From positions 256,493 through 320,492 of the forward strand of contig KN832557.1 in assembly GCA_000827205.1 (NCBI GenBank): DNA of 64,000 nt, in the 5' to 3' direction. Under the pieces are notes generated by a model. It had not been told where the DNA came from and searched no databases. It saw nothing but the letters and a program-made list of their open reading frames with translations. Made by a program: the position numbers and the translations under genes. Source of the stretch: Plicaturopsis crispa FD-325 SS-3. Taxonomy: Eukaryota > Basidiomycota > Agaricomycetes > Amylocorticiales > Amylocorticiaceae. This document shows positions 44,601 through 57,001 of this stretch, piece after piece; within the stretch, counting starts at the first letter, position 1; every line of letters begins with the position of its first letter.

Positions 44601-46185
44601 ATGTCTTCCAAACGAAAATGGGACCAGCCCGCGCCCGACGCCGACGACGGAGAAGGCCCGGCCAAGGTAGCAAAAACCGATGCATCTGAAGCCGCCGCAG
44701 CCGCTGCAGCTATCGCCGCAAAAATTGCTGCTCAGTTTGGCACAGGCTCTTTAGGTTCGCCAGGAGGGGGTGGCAGTGGGATGATAGGTGCACAGAAAGT
44801 ATGTTTGAGCCTTACCATGCATCTTCCGGACATTCTAAGCAGACATTGGCATGCAGGACATGCACGACGGAGAATTTACACATGATATCGACATTAACGA
44901 CCAAAGGAACCGATACATGTTGACCAAGGGTCCAACACAACTGATGGTATGCAAACCCTTGCGCTCCGCTATCTCTTATTGACCCTCTGGGGCGATAGAT
45001 TCACGAAGAGACTGGCGCCTCCGTCGGCACAAAAGGCGTCTGGTACCCAGATCGGTCCAAAGCAACGGAGAAGGACCCTCCCTTGTATCTTCACATCTCC
45101 GCAAATACACCAGAAATCCTCCAGGCGGCGATTGAGAAAGTCAACGAGTTGATAAACATTGACATGGGCTCACTCGTGGAGGAGAAGAAAGATCGGCAAA
45201 GAGAGAGGGTAATACTCATTCGCTAAGACATGTTCATACCCCTGACCACCTAAATTTTGCAGCGCAAATGGCCCGAAGAAAAAATCCCGGTCGGTATTGA
45301 CACGATCCGTAATTTCAATGTTCGTGCCAAGGTTGTAGGACCCTCTGTAAGTGCCATATCTATCATATCTCGGCTTCTCATCCCTAACGACGTTTTCCAA
45401 AGGGCATGTTCGTGAAATACATACAACAAGAAACTCAAACACGCGTTCAAATCAAAGGCCTTGGCTCCGGGTTTGTAGACCAGGAAACTGGACGGGAGTC
45501 CGAAGAGCCCATGCATATCCACATCACAGGACCGGACGAAAGCCAGGTCGCGCGCGCGAAGGTACTCACAGACGATCTGCTGGAGGTGGTAAAGCAGGAA
45601 CACGCAAAAGTCAAGGTCCTCGTGACGCAGCAGCAAATGGAGCTGCACCACGCCCAGCAGCAATACGCCGCGTATAGCGCGTACGGAGTGTGTACACTCT
45701 CTCTATTTCTCTGGCATGCACTATCTGGGATATACACGCTGCTCGGTACCGTGTTCGCACTCATATCGCTGACGCTTCTATCAGGGATATGCTCCCCCGG
45801 CTCCCTCAGGTGCACCACCCCCGCCCCCGCCTGGGGAAGCTCCCCCTCCACCTCCCTCGGATGGTAGTGCACAGCCTCCCGCCCCTGACGGCAGTCAGTA
45901 TGGCCAAGCCGCAGGTCCTCCTGCTGTCACCGACACCGCTGCATACGCCGCATATTGGTCAGTGTTCGCGTTCGCCCTTAAGATGTATCAGACTAAATAG
46001 GCCTCTACAGGGCTGGTTTCGGTTACGATGTTAATTCACCGGAGTTCAAGGAATGGCAAGAACAACAACAGCAACAGTACGCCCAGTACTATGCATCTCA
46101 AGGATACGGTGCTCCAGCTGCAGCACCCGCTGGTGGTGCTCCCGAACCTGGCGAACCTGCTCCCCCTCCGCCACCCCCTTCATAG
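44601..46185 (+). CDS. KH-domain protein of the KHDC4 (Blom7) family
   Basis: RNA-binding protein related to human KHDC4, a pre-mRNA splicing cofactor. The N-terminus is MSSKRKWDQPAP with an Ala-rich helix. The sequence continues with EFTHDIDINDQRNRYMLTKG, IHEETGASVGTKGVWYPD and EKIPVGIDTIRNFNVRAKV. The KH core GPSGMFVKYIQQETQTRVQI and GLGSGFVDQETGRESEEPMH come next, then VLTDDLLEVVKQEHAKVK. The C-terminal half is low complexity: Gln/His-rich, then Pro-rich (GEAPPPPPSDG), a YAAYWAGFGYDVNSPEFKEW box, a Gln run and a Pro-rich end. Five short introns are present. The SPEFKEW-like C-terminal box resembles SF1/KHDC4 partner-binding tails. Confidence 0.9.
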
Positions 46186-46621
46186 TGTGAGTATGCTGTC
46201 TCCGTCGCCATTATTAATCCGTAATAACGGCTCGTGTAGCTCATTTCTAGGTTGGTCATCCTGTCGGCGCTTCTTAGCTCAGGCATGGATGGCTTCTCGG
46301 TTCCGCATGTCCTCGATTTTCAGGCGGATATGTGATCTATATCTGGTGGGATATGTCATTCATCTAATTGCTTAGCCGTTGTATTTTGTTTCGCTGTCGT
46401 AGTCGATGTTTCAATTCCATTGGACTGAATGTCTGACACTGTATCTTGACGTGTGCGCAGTACTTATATCGTACAGGTGACATGGCATCTCCGAGACTCA
46501 ATATTGCTCCAGGAGGAATATAAGACGGTACAAATTCGTATTCAAGCCGACATAGACAATACAGCCAAGCCATGCTGACCCGGCCTTTCGCAAGGGTTCA
46601 AAGGCTTGTACAAGCTTCCAT
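46186..46621. other. Convergent intergenic region
   Basis: Holds the 3' ends of the KH-domain gene and the flavin oxidoreductase gene. No further feature. Confidence 0.55.
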
Positions 46622-48160
<1,539 letters not shown>

Positions 48161-48894
48161 ATCCGCTGTGCAGATCCTAGTCAGAATGAAGGAGGAACAT
48201 GTTAATTTTTTTGGTTTATATAGCTTCAATCTACGTACCTCCGTAAACACGCTACCGCATTCGTCTTTCGGACACTGACGGTGTACGTGCGCATCCGGGG
48301 AGTACCATACGTAAGATATGCCTTCCACTGTCGTTGGGGATATCTTCATGCTTATCGACGACCGCTGTCGAAGCGTGAAAATACCTCATTAGCATACCAT
48401 ATGTACACGATGATCTGAGATAGTGTAGAGGACGAGTCAGCACTGACGGAGGGCGTGAGATTGGACTCCTTTTATGAGAATAAAAAGAGCGACCTACCGC
48501 AGAGACAGCGCTACATGTAGATTCTTGAGCACCAATTAGCAGGACTGGGTCTTGTAAAGCGGTGAAAGCTGTCTCGGGGGTCGGGACGAAGCATTTGCAC
48601 TCGGCGTTTGACCCAAATGCGGATTTTGAAACCCCGCGGCGCTTCAGTAGTTGGCGGTTGTGACCAAGTCGCTTGAACTCAATTTTATGGCTGAGTGAAA
48701 TGGACTGCTACTTGAACATGTCATGGACAGCAAAAATTTCCTATCTTCTCAGCACGGACAGCACATTGTCGCCGCAAACAAACAGAAAATAGGCACAGAA
48801 CTTGGGTGAGAAAAGTCGTTACTATTTGGTCACAGCCGTATGAGCAGTGTCAATATCTCTCATTTGATTGCGACGATGTTGACAAGTTCAATCC
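48161..48894. promoter_or_regulatory. Divergent promoter region of the ene-reductase and the membrane glycoprotein gene
   Basis: No coding sequence is supported. The left end carries the TATA box of the reductase. A TTGATTG-like AT-rich part lies before 48895. Confidence 0.5.
48215..48222 (-). promoter_or_regulatory. TATA box of the ene-reductase gene
   Basis: TATATAAA on the minus strand about 55 bases before the ATG at 48160, a spacing that suits a short leader. Confidence 0.6.
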
Positions 48895-50702
48895 ATGGCA
48901 CTTTCGATCTACCCCCATGGGGCCCTCACACTCGTTTTCTCGATATTATGCATCGTCTCCTCCTTAGCGCACGCGCAGACCGTAACAGTCTCTGCAGATG
49001 ACTCCAGAATCAGCTATACCGGCGACTGGGTCGACCAGGACAATGGAGGTCATAAATTTGCCGGTGACACTGGCTGTTCGATGTCGTTCTCATTTCAGGG
49101 TGAGTGGCTTACTCTCTGGGATGCTGAGGACCTGTACTAACAGATGTGGTCTGGCAAGGTTCCGCTGTATCATATCATTCTGTTCATAATTTCAACGGGG
49201 GCGTTGCGCGGCTGTCGGTAGATGGTGATGGCGTAACCGAGGTCGACGAGTCCTCTGGAACGACCAAGGGTGCAGACCCAGTGCAAGCCGTACTGTACTC
49301 GCGACAAGGTCTTGATGCGAGCAAAACACATACCCTGAATCTACAATGGGTCGGTCCGGGGTCGTTTGGTGGTGGATACGTCGAGCTATATTCTCTCGAG
49401 TGCGTCCTCGTTAACTCTCAGGCACAACCCATAGCACCACCATCTAACCTAGCACTGACATAGGTACACTCCGGGTGGCACAACAGCATCGAATTCTCCC
49501 TCGGCCCAAGCTTCCCCTCAGACTACAACAAAAGTAGCTACAACTACAGCGGAAGGCCAAACGGTGACAGCGACTGCAACGGCTACCGGTGCTGGCCAAA
49601 CAGTCACTCAGGTTTCGAGTCAACCCAATGGCGCTAGCCAAAACAGTGCGACATCCCTGTGCGTTACTTTTTCTGCCTGGATACCATGCACCATGCACAG
49701 TACCGTTGACTCACAGTGACGCATCAGATTTACAGTTACCACGGGAGGTCGCACGGTTACCGGGACCGTGAGCTCAGCACAGCCTAGTGCAACTGGTACT
49801 ACTCCATTGAGTGTTCTCACCAGCTTGGGGGCAGGGCAGACCGTCACGGCTACTGCTACTGGAGCCGGCCAAACAGTCACTTTGAGCGGTCAGACGATTG
49901 CACCCAGTGCAGCACAATCCACCGGTGGTGCATCCAGCTCGAAGAGCGCATCGCATACTGGTGCCATCATTGGTGGCGTTGTGGGCGGCCTGCTTGTCCT
50001 TCTGATCTTACTGGGACTGTTATGGTGTCTCTGGCGGAGAAGAAAGCGACAGCGGGCGCGTTCTAATGGTGATAAATTAATTCTCTCTTGTTTAAGCTCT
50101 TTTCTGACATACTCTTGCAAATAGTGGCTGAGCCATTCATGGTGCAAAATGCGGGGAGCTCGGCGGCTATTGTCACCAGGTCCAATGATATACCCCCTTC
50201 GTCGCCTTCGACATCTTCATACATACCCAACCCTTTCATCAATCGCAGCGACTACTCCTCGACTTCGGTGTCCAGGCATCTCCAAAGCACTGATGGCTCC
50301 CGGACAAGTCACGACCACGGCTACCCGCCTACCCAACATGTCTTCCATGCTAACCATGCAGGTTCGCCACACACACTCAGCAACGTCGCCGAGTCCGGGT
50401 CTCCGTTCTCCCTTACGCACCAAGGCTCCGAGCAGAATCCTGCAGAGGCGAGCATGGAGGCGAGCCTGGATCACCTTTCGCAATTCCAGGCACGCCCTGC
50501 TGCCACGCTCAGCAGCAATCAGAGCGACATCAGCTTCTCAGATCCGCCTCCACGGTACTCTGGTCCGCCGAGAACGACAGCGGCCGCGAGCAGTTCGACC
50601 TCCCGACATTATTCTGACCCCTCTATAACGTCGCCGTTGGGTCCCGGTCCTCCTTCAGCGTTCTATTTATCTTCGTTTTCCTTGGACAACAAAGGACTGT
50701 AA
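48895..50702 (+). CDS. Single-pass membrane protein with Ser/Thr-rich repeat stalk
   Basis: Signal peptide MALSIYPHGALTLVFSILC and following SSLAHAQ cleavage region. An extracellular beta-rich domain of about 130 residues follows (ISYTGDWVDQDNGGHKFAGD, VARLSVDGDGVTEVDESSG, THTLNLQWVGPGSF). A Ser/Thr stalk contains repeated GQTVTATATATGAGQTVT-type units. The single transmembrane helix is GAIIGGVVGGLLVLLILLGL, followed by the basic anchor WRRRKRQRAR. A cytosolic tail of about 200 residues is rich in Ser and Pro (PPPRYSGPPRTTAAASSST) and ends SLDNKGL. Four introns are used. Mushroom genomes contain many such proteins with this beta-domain plus TM layout, but their function is unknown; wall sensing by analogy to WSC/Mid2 sensors is only a guess. 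Confidence 0.8.
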
Positions 50703-51192
50703 ATACACAGTTTTCGCTTCCCCTTTCCATCTTTTATCTTCTCTGGATTTCTTCCGCACGCAAGTGCGCCTTTTTCGCGGCCTCGCTTCGGTGCCCCTTA
50801 CGGGTTCAGGGCGAATTCGTACTGTTGTACCCACTCATATGTCTCAACATATCGTGCTCGCGGATTGCCGCCATCATCCTATGTTTGTAATTTTCCAGCG
50901 TAACGCGCCGTGCAGGTCCGGTTGTATAGATGACTGCGTTCACATTAAAGAGACTCGTGCACCTACAAACTGGTTCCCCTACAGCGATATGATACGGTAG
51001 CTCGGATATCGAGACCTTCGAAAAGCTCGCGACACGCCCCTTTGCACAGCGAGCCTCCTGCTGGGACTCAGCCAAAAGCTAGAGCAGGGTGACGTGAACC
51101 TTTGTGTAGCTGGTATTGGAATCTGGAAGACTTCTCGCAACATTTACATAGGACGTGTCATGAGCCTAAATTCGACTTCAACAAGGGAGACA
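50703..51192. other. Convergent intergenic region
   Basis: Contains the 3' ends of the membrane protein gene and the kinase gene. The T/C-rich tract at 50710-50770 is the only compositional feature. Confidence 0.5.
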
Positions 51193-53329
51193 TTACGATG
51201 ACTTCGGACGCGACATACCGTGACTGTGATACCTCCCCTCAATTGTATCTAATACAGCGGTACTAGTAGGGCGCTCTTCTGGTTTATGTTTCCAGCAGAG
51301 TGTGATCAAGTCCCAGAGCCAGTCCGGCATCTCCGCCACGATGCTTGAGTCTGTGGAGGATGGTCGTTCTGGCCTATGGCCATTCATGACCTTATAAATG
51401 ACAGTCGCTTCGCGTAGGTCTGGAAATGGTTCACGACCTGTGAAAATCTATAATCCCAACGATTGAACCGTGGTGATGGGCATCAAGGCGATGTATGCTA
51501 CTAACCTCCATACACACATGACTGAAAGCATACATGTCGCTGGCAGGAGTGCGTAGGGCATGTTCCAGCCCAAAGGTTTCCGGGTCATGCAGTTCCGGGG
51601 CCATCCATCGAACAGTCCCGGCATTGTGCGACTTGGAAATGGTCGCGTCCAGGAAGACTGATAGACCGAAGTCTGCGAGGCGAATGCAGAACTCATCATC
51701 GACGAGTATGTTCGTCTATGTATGCCAAGATTGTAACGAGCACGCGAATGAGTTCAGCAATACACATACCCCTTTCAAGTCCCCGTGAACAACTCTTTCT
51801 GAATGAAGATATTGAAGTCCCTGAGCAACCTGGAGCAACTATAGATTGTATGTCCGTTAGAAGAGCAGTCTATATCAGAGGGAAAGCGGATGTACCATCT
51901 TTACAACGTCTACATTCTGGCGACCATATTTCCTGAGGTAGTCCATAACGGTGCCCTGTTGCAGGAACGGTGATACCAACGAAACAGACAGAGAAGGGAA
52001 AGTATCGAAGGCCACTCCCAGGAAAGGCAAAACGTTGGAATGGTTCAGATTCTTCCATAAGAATGCCTCTTGTAAGAATTTCTGGTTTAAGCTGCTCACA
52101 ATCAGCCCCTCAGTCGACAGAGATGGATGAACGCACGCGTCGGGACCGTTTTGTCCCTGCTTCGTCGCGTAATTCTAGCCTAGAATGAAGGCGCTTCAAC
52201 ATGACTACAGTACCGCAGTGATCTCCTTTAAATAGATCGGCGTAACCTCCTCGGAAGACGGGGTGCGAGCCATGTACCTCGACTCCGGTGATTTTGAGGG
52301 CGGTGGGGATGATTCCGCATGATTCCGCAACTTCAGTCATGAATCTGTGGGCCTTGTGGAGAAGAGTGCTTATTGAGTCTCGTGCATGAGGAATAGCTAC
52401 GAGGACCTATGGGAGAATAGTATAAGAGGTACAGAATCGCGCAATGAGTATCATCACGGGCGCGCACCTCCTCCACGGCGTCGACAAATTTTTCAGCTTC
52501 TTCATTGGCCATGTTCAGGACCTTTCCCTTTTGCACCTCGGATGCCAATATGTTTTCCAGGACCAACGCTATATGGGACTCGTCGCGATAGAGAGCATCC
52601 CGGACACTTTCGTGATCCAGAGGAAGGCCAAGTGGTGGGCACATCTATTGGGACAGGCCGTTGTCAGGTCACCACTCTCGGATTTTGTGAAAGCCGCGAG
52701 ATACCTCGAGAAGATGGACCCGGCATTCATGCCGCCACACCAAGGCCGAAGCGATGTCCATATGTAGCATTGGTCGCGCACAATCTCGAAAGGCATTTAC
52801 ACTAGAGTATACATAATAGGTGTTAACAGCTGTGTGATATGTGAACGCACATAACTTGCCTAAAGTGCTGCTCGGAAGAAAGACACGCAACGTCGCCAAG
52901 CTTATTTTCGATGACTTCTACAAGGTTCTAACGCAACGAACAGTACCCGGTCAGCATCCGGTTTGTAAATCAGAGGGAATCTGGACGCACATGATAGATG
53001 CCCTCCAAGACTGGGTTGCTATCGGACGGCATATGTTTTTGTCCACGCATTATAGGGTTTAAACTCGATCGGAATCGAGACACTGCTAATTCTGCGGCAG
53101 CTACAATATGCTTCTCCAGCTCTTGTCGCTCGACCTCGTCTAATCGCGCAGAAGTAGCCGATCCCTCGTATTGTGCTCTCTGTGTTCCGGTTCCGAACGA
53201 GGACTCGGAGCCAGCGAATGACGTCGAAGGGGTACTGTTCAAGGACTGCGAGCCAGTCGACGATGTAGATGCGGAGCTGGACTCGGATGACGATGACTGT
53301 GTCCCTGATGTGACAAGATATGTAGCCAT
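51193..53329 (-). CDS. TKL-type serine/threonine protein kinase (catalytic part)
   Basis: Kinase of the tyrosine-kinase-like group that is expanded in Agaricomycetes. An N-terminal region (Ser-rich, then VERQELEKHIVAAAELAVSR) precedes a helical domain (LVLENILASEVQKGKVLNMA). The catalytic domain starts VFRGGYADLFKG, with the ATP-binding Lys in VVMLKRLHS, LWKNLNHSNVLPFLGVAF and GLQYLHSERVVHGDLKG. TNILVDDEFCIRLADFGLS follows after an intron and AGTVRWMAPELH after it. The Asp, Asn and DFG residues are all present, so it should be active. Seven or more introns are needed. The ATG at 53329 is possible, but only 21 bases separate it from the stop of the upstream same-strand ORF. An intron in matching phase would join the two, so this is probably the 3' part of a longer gene reaching 54454. 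Confidence 0.83.
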
Positions 53330-53350
53330 GAAAAATTGAGCCCGTAATAC

Positions 53351-54454
53351 CTAGTTAAAAGCAAGCAGTTCCGTACCTTGGGGGCGAGGAGATGTCTCCT
53401 GCTTCGCTTCAGCGTCCTTCCGTCTCGCCTTCTCAGCCTGCCTTTGTTGTTGTTCAGACTGTTTGGGCGTGTCTTCGTCTGCTAGGCTGCCATCCTGTCG
53501 TAGTTTTGCCTTTCGCGCTTCGGCATGGTCATTCCCCCTTCCTCGCAACGACCCTAGTCCATCCTCAGGTTCACTCTTCTTTTTTTGGTCGGGCTTCCAA
53601 AACTCCCACCTTTTCCCGGCTTGCTCCTCATGTCGCGCCTTGTCCTCCCTACGAGCCATCTCTTCTCCCTCCCGTGACATTGCGGCCGACGGGGGAGATT
53701 TTGTACCATTGTCCATCGCTACTAGGACTGACGGAGGAGCTGATTCCAGGTCGGTGCGGTGTGATGGTACGGGGCGCTGGAGGGGGCTCTCGCCTTGCTT
53801 CCTCGCCTGGTTAGGGACATGGTTGCGTCTGCTCTTTGGGAGTGCGCGCCATGAGAGAGCATCCTGTTCTCGAGTTATTGTTGGCTTCCAGTATTCAGGC
53901 GGTGTTATGAGCGGTGCGTCAGCGTCTTGTCGAACTCGGGACTCCGCCTTCGTAGGTGCCCCTCCCGATGTCGGCTCCCGTGCAGTTTCCATCTCCCGTT
54001 TCAAGATAGGCCCCTCCTCCGCCTTGCGCTCCGCCGCATCCTGCTGCCCACGTCCAATAGCTTTCATAAAGGTGCGCGACATGAGGACGTCTTGTTCGGT
54101 TGTTATCTTCGGCATCCATGGCAGGGATAGTGGAGGAGCCGTTTCCATCCCGGAGGGACGGTAATACCAGGAGGGTGCACCCTGGCGCGCAGGACTGCCA
54201 GCCGGTTTGAACATCGTGTAAGGGCCTTCTGAGTCGTCGTCGGCTCTCCCAGCGGGTGAATGTGGGTCGCCAACATCTGCCACAGGCGCAGAGTGACCTG
54301 AGGTCCGCTCAGAAGCGGCGGGTGTCGTGCGATGGGGCTCAAAGCTGCCCGAAGTATTGTCTCTCGACTGGAATATACCCCGCGAACTGTGCGCGACCAG
54401 CTCGGTGGCAGGCTTTCGGGGCGTATGGGAGGGTCGCGTGGTCACCGTGGACAT
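53351..54454 (-). CDS. Disordered protein region, probably the 5' exon of the adjacent kinase gene
   Basis: A 367-codon open frame without introns, opening MSTVTTRPSHTPRKPATELV. It is rich in Pro, Ser, Arg and Glu and has no known domain. It contains two spaced copies of a degenerate motif, PWMPKITTEQDVLMSRTF and YWKPTITREQDALSWRAL, plus a shorter WEFWKPDQKKK. The C-terminal part is Lys/Glu/Gln-rich and probably helical. The donor CAAG|GTACGG near 53379 and the acceptor ACATCAG near 53305 share phase 1 and would read QGTQSSSS into the kinase, removing both the stop and the ATG at 53329. With only 21 bases between the two frames, a single gene is more plausible than two. Confidence 0.55.
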   Translation of the reverse strand: MSTVTTRPSHTPRKPATELVAHSSRGIFQSRDNTSGSFEPHRTTPAASERTSGHSAPVADVGDPHSPAGRADDDSEGPYTMFKPAGSPARQGAPSWYYRPSGMETAPPLSLPWMPKITTEQDVLMSRTFMKAIGRGQQDAAERKAEEGPILKREMETAREPTSGGAPTKAESRVRQDADAPLITPPEYWKPTITREQDALSWRALPKSRRNHVPNQARKQGESPLQRPVPSHRTDLESAPPSVLVAMDNGTKSPPSAAMSREGEEMARREDKARHEEQAGKRWEFWKPDQKKKSEPEDGLGSLRGRGNDHAEARKAKLRQDGSLADEDTPKQSEQQQRQAEKARRKDAEAKQETSPRPQGTELLAFN

Positions 54455-55116
54455 CGAGCGTGCGCAGGCGATATGAAATCGTGGAGGGAGGTAGACGTGC
54501 GTCGGTAACAGCGATGGTGAGAAGATTGGCTTCTTGCACGAGGACGGGCGTCAGTGGGAATGGGGTTTATGGCGGATGGGCGTAAGCGTCATGAGTCAAT
54601 CGACCACTCACATACCAGCGCCTGACAGCAATCGATTGTAGGCATCCGCATGTTCTGCCGAGTTGAAAGCAGTGACAGCGGAAAGCCCGCAAGAGCTTGA
54701 GCCCCTGGAGTGTCTGGCGTCGTTCTAGGTAGTCCCAAAGTGACACAGTACCCTTCTGTACCCAACGGCGGGGACGGGCCAGTTATAGGAACAAAAGAGT
54801 GAGCTCAGCGGGTGACAGATGCACTTTTCCAAGCTGTCTTGAGATGCTGAGACTGCTTCATCGGCCGCGAGTATGGCGTAGAATATGTGGTCTACTCAAT
54901 CCAGGTGGGCCGTCGCACGCATACGTAGTACAACCACTCATGTGCTCAGGGTGACCGGGCAGTCACATATATGATACTTCGTACATTCAGACCACTGTTG
55001 CCGAGCACCCAGTTTGGACTGTCCTCTGATTGACTGGAGTGAGCAAGACATAAACGGATGAGAGCTGCGCGTAGAGAGCCCGCACCGTGCCATGACCAAA
55101 CACATCCAGCAGAGAT
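54455..55116. other. Intergenic region between the kinase start and SWC5
   Basis: About 0.66 kb with the kinase promoter and SWC5 3' flank. I see no gene or repeat. Confidence 0.5.
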
Positions 55117-55990
55117 TCATCCTCTCCTCCGTTTCCCTGCCTTTGCTGCCTCAATCGCGCCTTCCTTCCTCTCCTCAACCCTTTGCAAGAACTCCACCTT
55201 CTCCAGATATCCACCGCCCCGACGGTTGGCCTCCAACTCGTCTGTTATCGTCGGTTCCGATGCTCCGACATGCGCGCGCCAGTCCATCGCGGATTTCTCG
55301 AGTGTTGTGAGTTTCTTTGCTTTTGTCGACGCACTCGGGAGGGGCGCAAGAGACGTTTTGGGCTTTCGAGGTCCACGACGTTTTGGAGGAGGTGCTGGGG
55401 GTTGAGCAGAGGATGATGCGGATGGAGTTGGGGTCGACTGGGAGGTTGAAGCGACGGCGCTCGGTTCTTCAGACGGGGCGTTCGAATTTGGTATTGAGTC
55501 AACAAGGGGCCATTTCTTCGCATCTGGAGAATCCTCTGGTACTTCAACTACTTCTCTAGCTTGCCTGTCAATGCCCATCTTGAGGAAGACGCGGGGAACC
55601 GACTCACACAACTTCCTCCCCAGCGAATCGATACCTCTTTTCTATCTTCACCAGCTTTGGAGGACCAGACTTCTGAGGTGCAGATACGGATGCCTGGAAA
55701 TCTGCCCAGAGTGCTTCCCGGGCTCTGCACGGTGTAAGTAAAGGACCTGGCATTTGAACACGAAGGCATACTTCTTCTGGTCCTCAGCATCCTCTATGGG
55801 CGGTTCGGGAGAGGCGGTACGTGCACGCTTGACTTTCCGTTCGTCGTCCGAGTCCGAGCCTATACAGAATCAGCAATGTGCGCACGCATCCTGTGTCGCA
55901 ATCGGACCTACCAGCTTCCGCAGGAGGAACGTAATCGCCGTCGTCCTCCGAGTCTGAGTCCGGCAAAGAGGGCTTGGCTAACGAGGACAT
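55117..55990 (-). CDS. SWC5: SWR1-complex protein 5 / BCNT (craniofacial development protein 1) family
   Basis: Subunit of the SWR1 chromatin remodeller, which exchanges H2A for H2A.Z. The start MSSLAKPSLPDSDSEDDGDY at 55990 gives the acidic N-terminal histone-binding motif. A region with KVKRARTASPEPPIED and EDQKKYAF follows. The middle is Pro/Ser-rich, and a basic Pro-rich block (PPPKRRGPRKPK) follows it. The C-terminus is the BCNT domain: KLTTLEKSAMDWRAHV, DELEANRRGGGYLEKVEFL and QRVEERKEGAIEAAKAGKRR. Three or four introns are present; exon borders near 55600-55780 are uncertain. The BCNT-C signature makes the identification firm. Confidence 0.9.
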
Positions 55991-57001
55991 GGGTTCGCGT
56001 CGTGTTTTCCTTGAAAGTTGGCGGTAGTGTGGTGGCACTATTTCCAAGTGGCGCTAATGAGAAATATGACGGTGGTTGAGATCTGAGTGGGCGTTAGTGG
56101 CGAATTAGATGGCCTTGGACAACAACTACAAACAATTCATTGATCCGCTACGCTATATTTCCCCCGCCGCTGTTTAGTCGACGTCCACTTTCTTGAATCG
56201 ACGTCGGTTTCTATGTCCTGCAACACGCTCAAGTCTCTTATGCTCAGTTCAAAAATTAGAATCCACTGTGTCCTTTGAGTATGCGCTCAAACCTGCCCTT
56301 GCTCGGGGGCTCGTCGAAGATAAGACGCGCAACATGCGGCGTCGCACATGGTCGATGATGCACGCATTCGCTCCTCCCGTGCCCGCGACTCCCGAGCAGT
56401 TGAGTCTATTCAATGTCACAAGAGTTTTTTAATCCCTTCTGAGCACACGATGCGAGATGATAAGACCTACATACCGCATCGCTGAATGACATCGCCGCAT
56501 CGACACAGAGCGGGGATCGTTCCACGCGACGCCCACTAAAAGTGCCAAGACGCGCCAAGGCCAACGTCCTTGTGGCGGAAAACGAACATCTCGTTGCTAC
56601 ATGCATTGTATCAGCGTCGAGGACCTGGCTTGCATGCGACACCCGTCCGATACCAGACAACTAACGCCAAGTATGATTGCCCTTGCAACTTACCACTTCT
56701 TGGCCATGCGATTCGTCTTATGGCAGAGACCATCTATCTGTGCCTCGTAACATGATTATTCATCTCCCGCGAAAGCACGTCAGCGGAGGCAGCATACCCT
56801 TCCCCGGTCACAACCCACCGGGGGGTGGAAGTGCTCCAAGGTGCATTCCGCCAAGCACTGGGCCCATGTGCATCGACTGTATCGTCATTGCAGAGTCTTG
56901 AACGGTATAAAGGCTCGCTATGAAATGCCTATGTCCCCCAGGCAAACTTCCTTGATTGTCTTCCCCCCGGTCAGCTCTCAGATCTCAACCGTCGAGTCGA
57001 A
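55991..57001. other. Intergenic region upstream of the fungalysin gene
   Basis: About 1 kb holding two divergent promoters. Small open frames near 56193-56432 (+) and 56406-56660 (-) show no recognisable motifs and I do not call them. A TATA box is present at 56906. Confidence 0.5.
56906..56913 (+). promoter_or_regulatory. TATA box of the fungalysin gene
   Basis: TATAAAGG 96 bases before the ATG at 57002, followed by a pyrimidine-rich leader (TTGATTGTCTTCCCCCC). The spacing is typical of a strong fungal promoter. Confidence 0.7.

Noticed and set aside
53463-54164. 233-codon plus-strand open frame
   Set aside because: Antisense of the disordered kinase N-terminal ORF; it is rich in Arg, Ser and Cys as expected from GC-biased complement codons, and has no start context or domains.
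56193-56660. Small genes upstream of the fungalysin
   Set aside because: Short open frames on both strands overlap each other and show no conserved motif, signal peptide or splice support.
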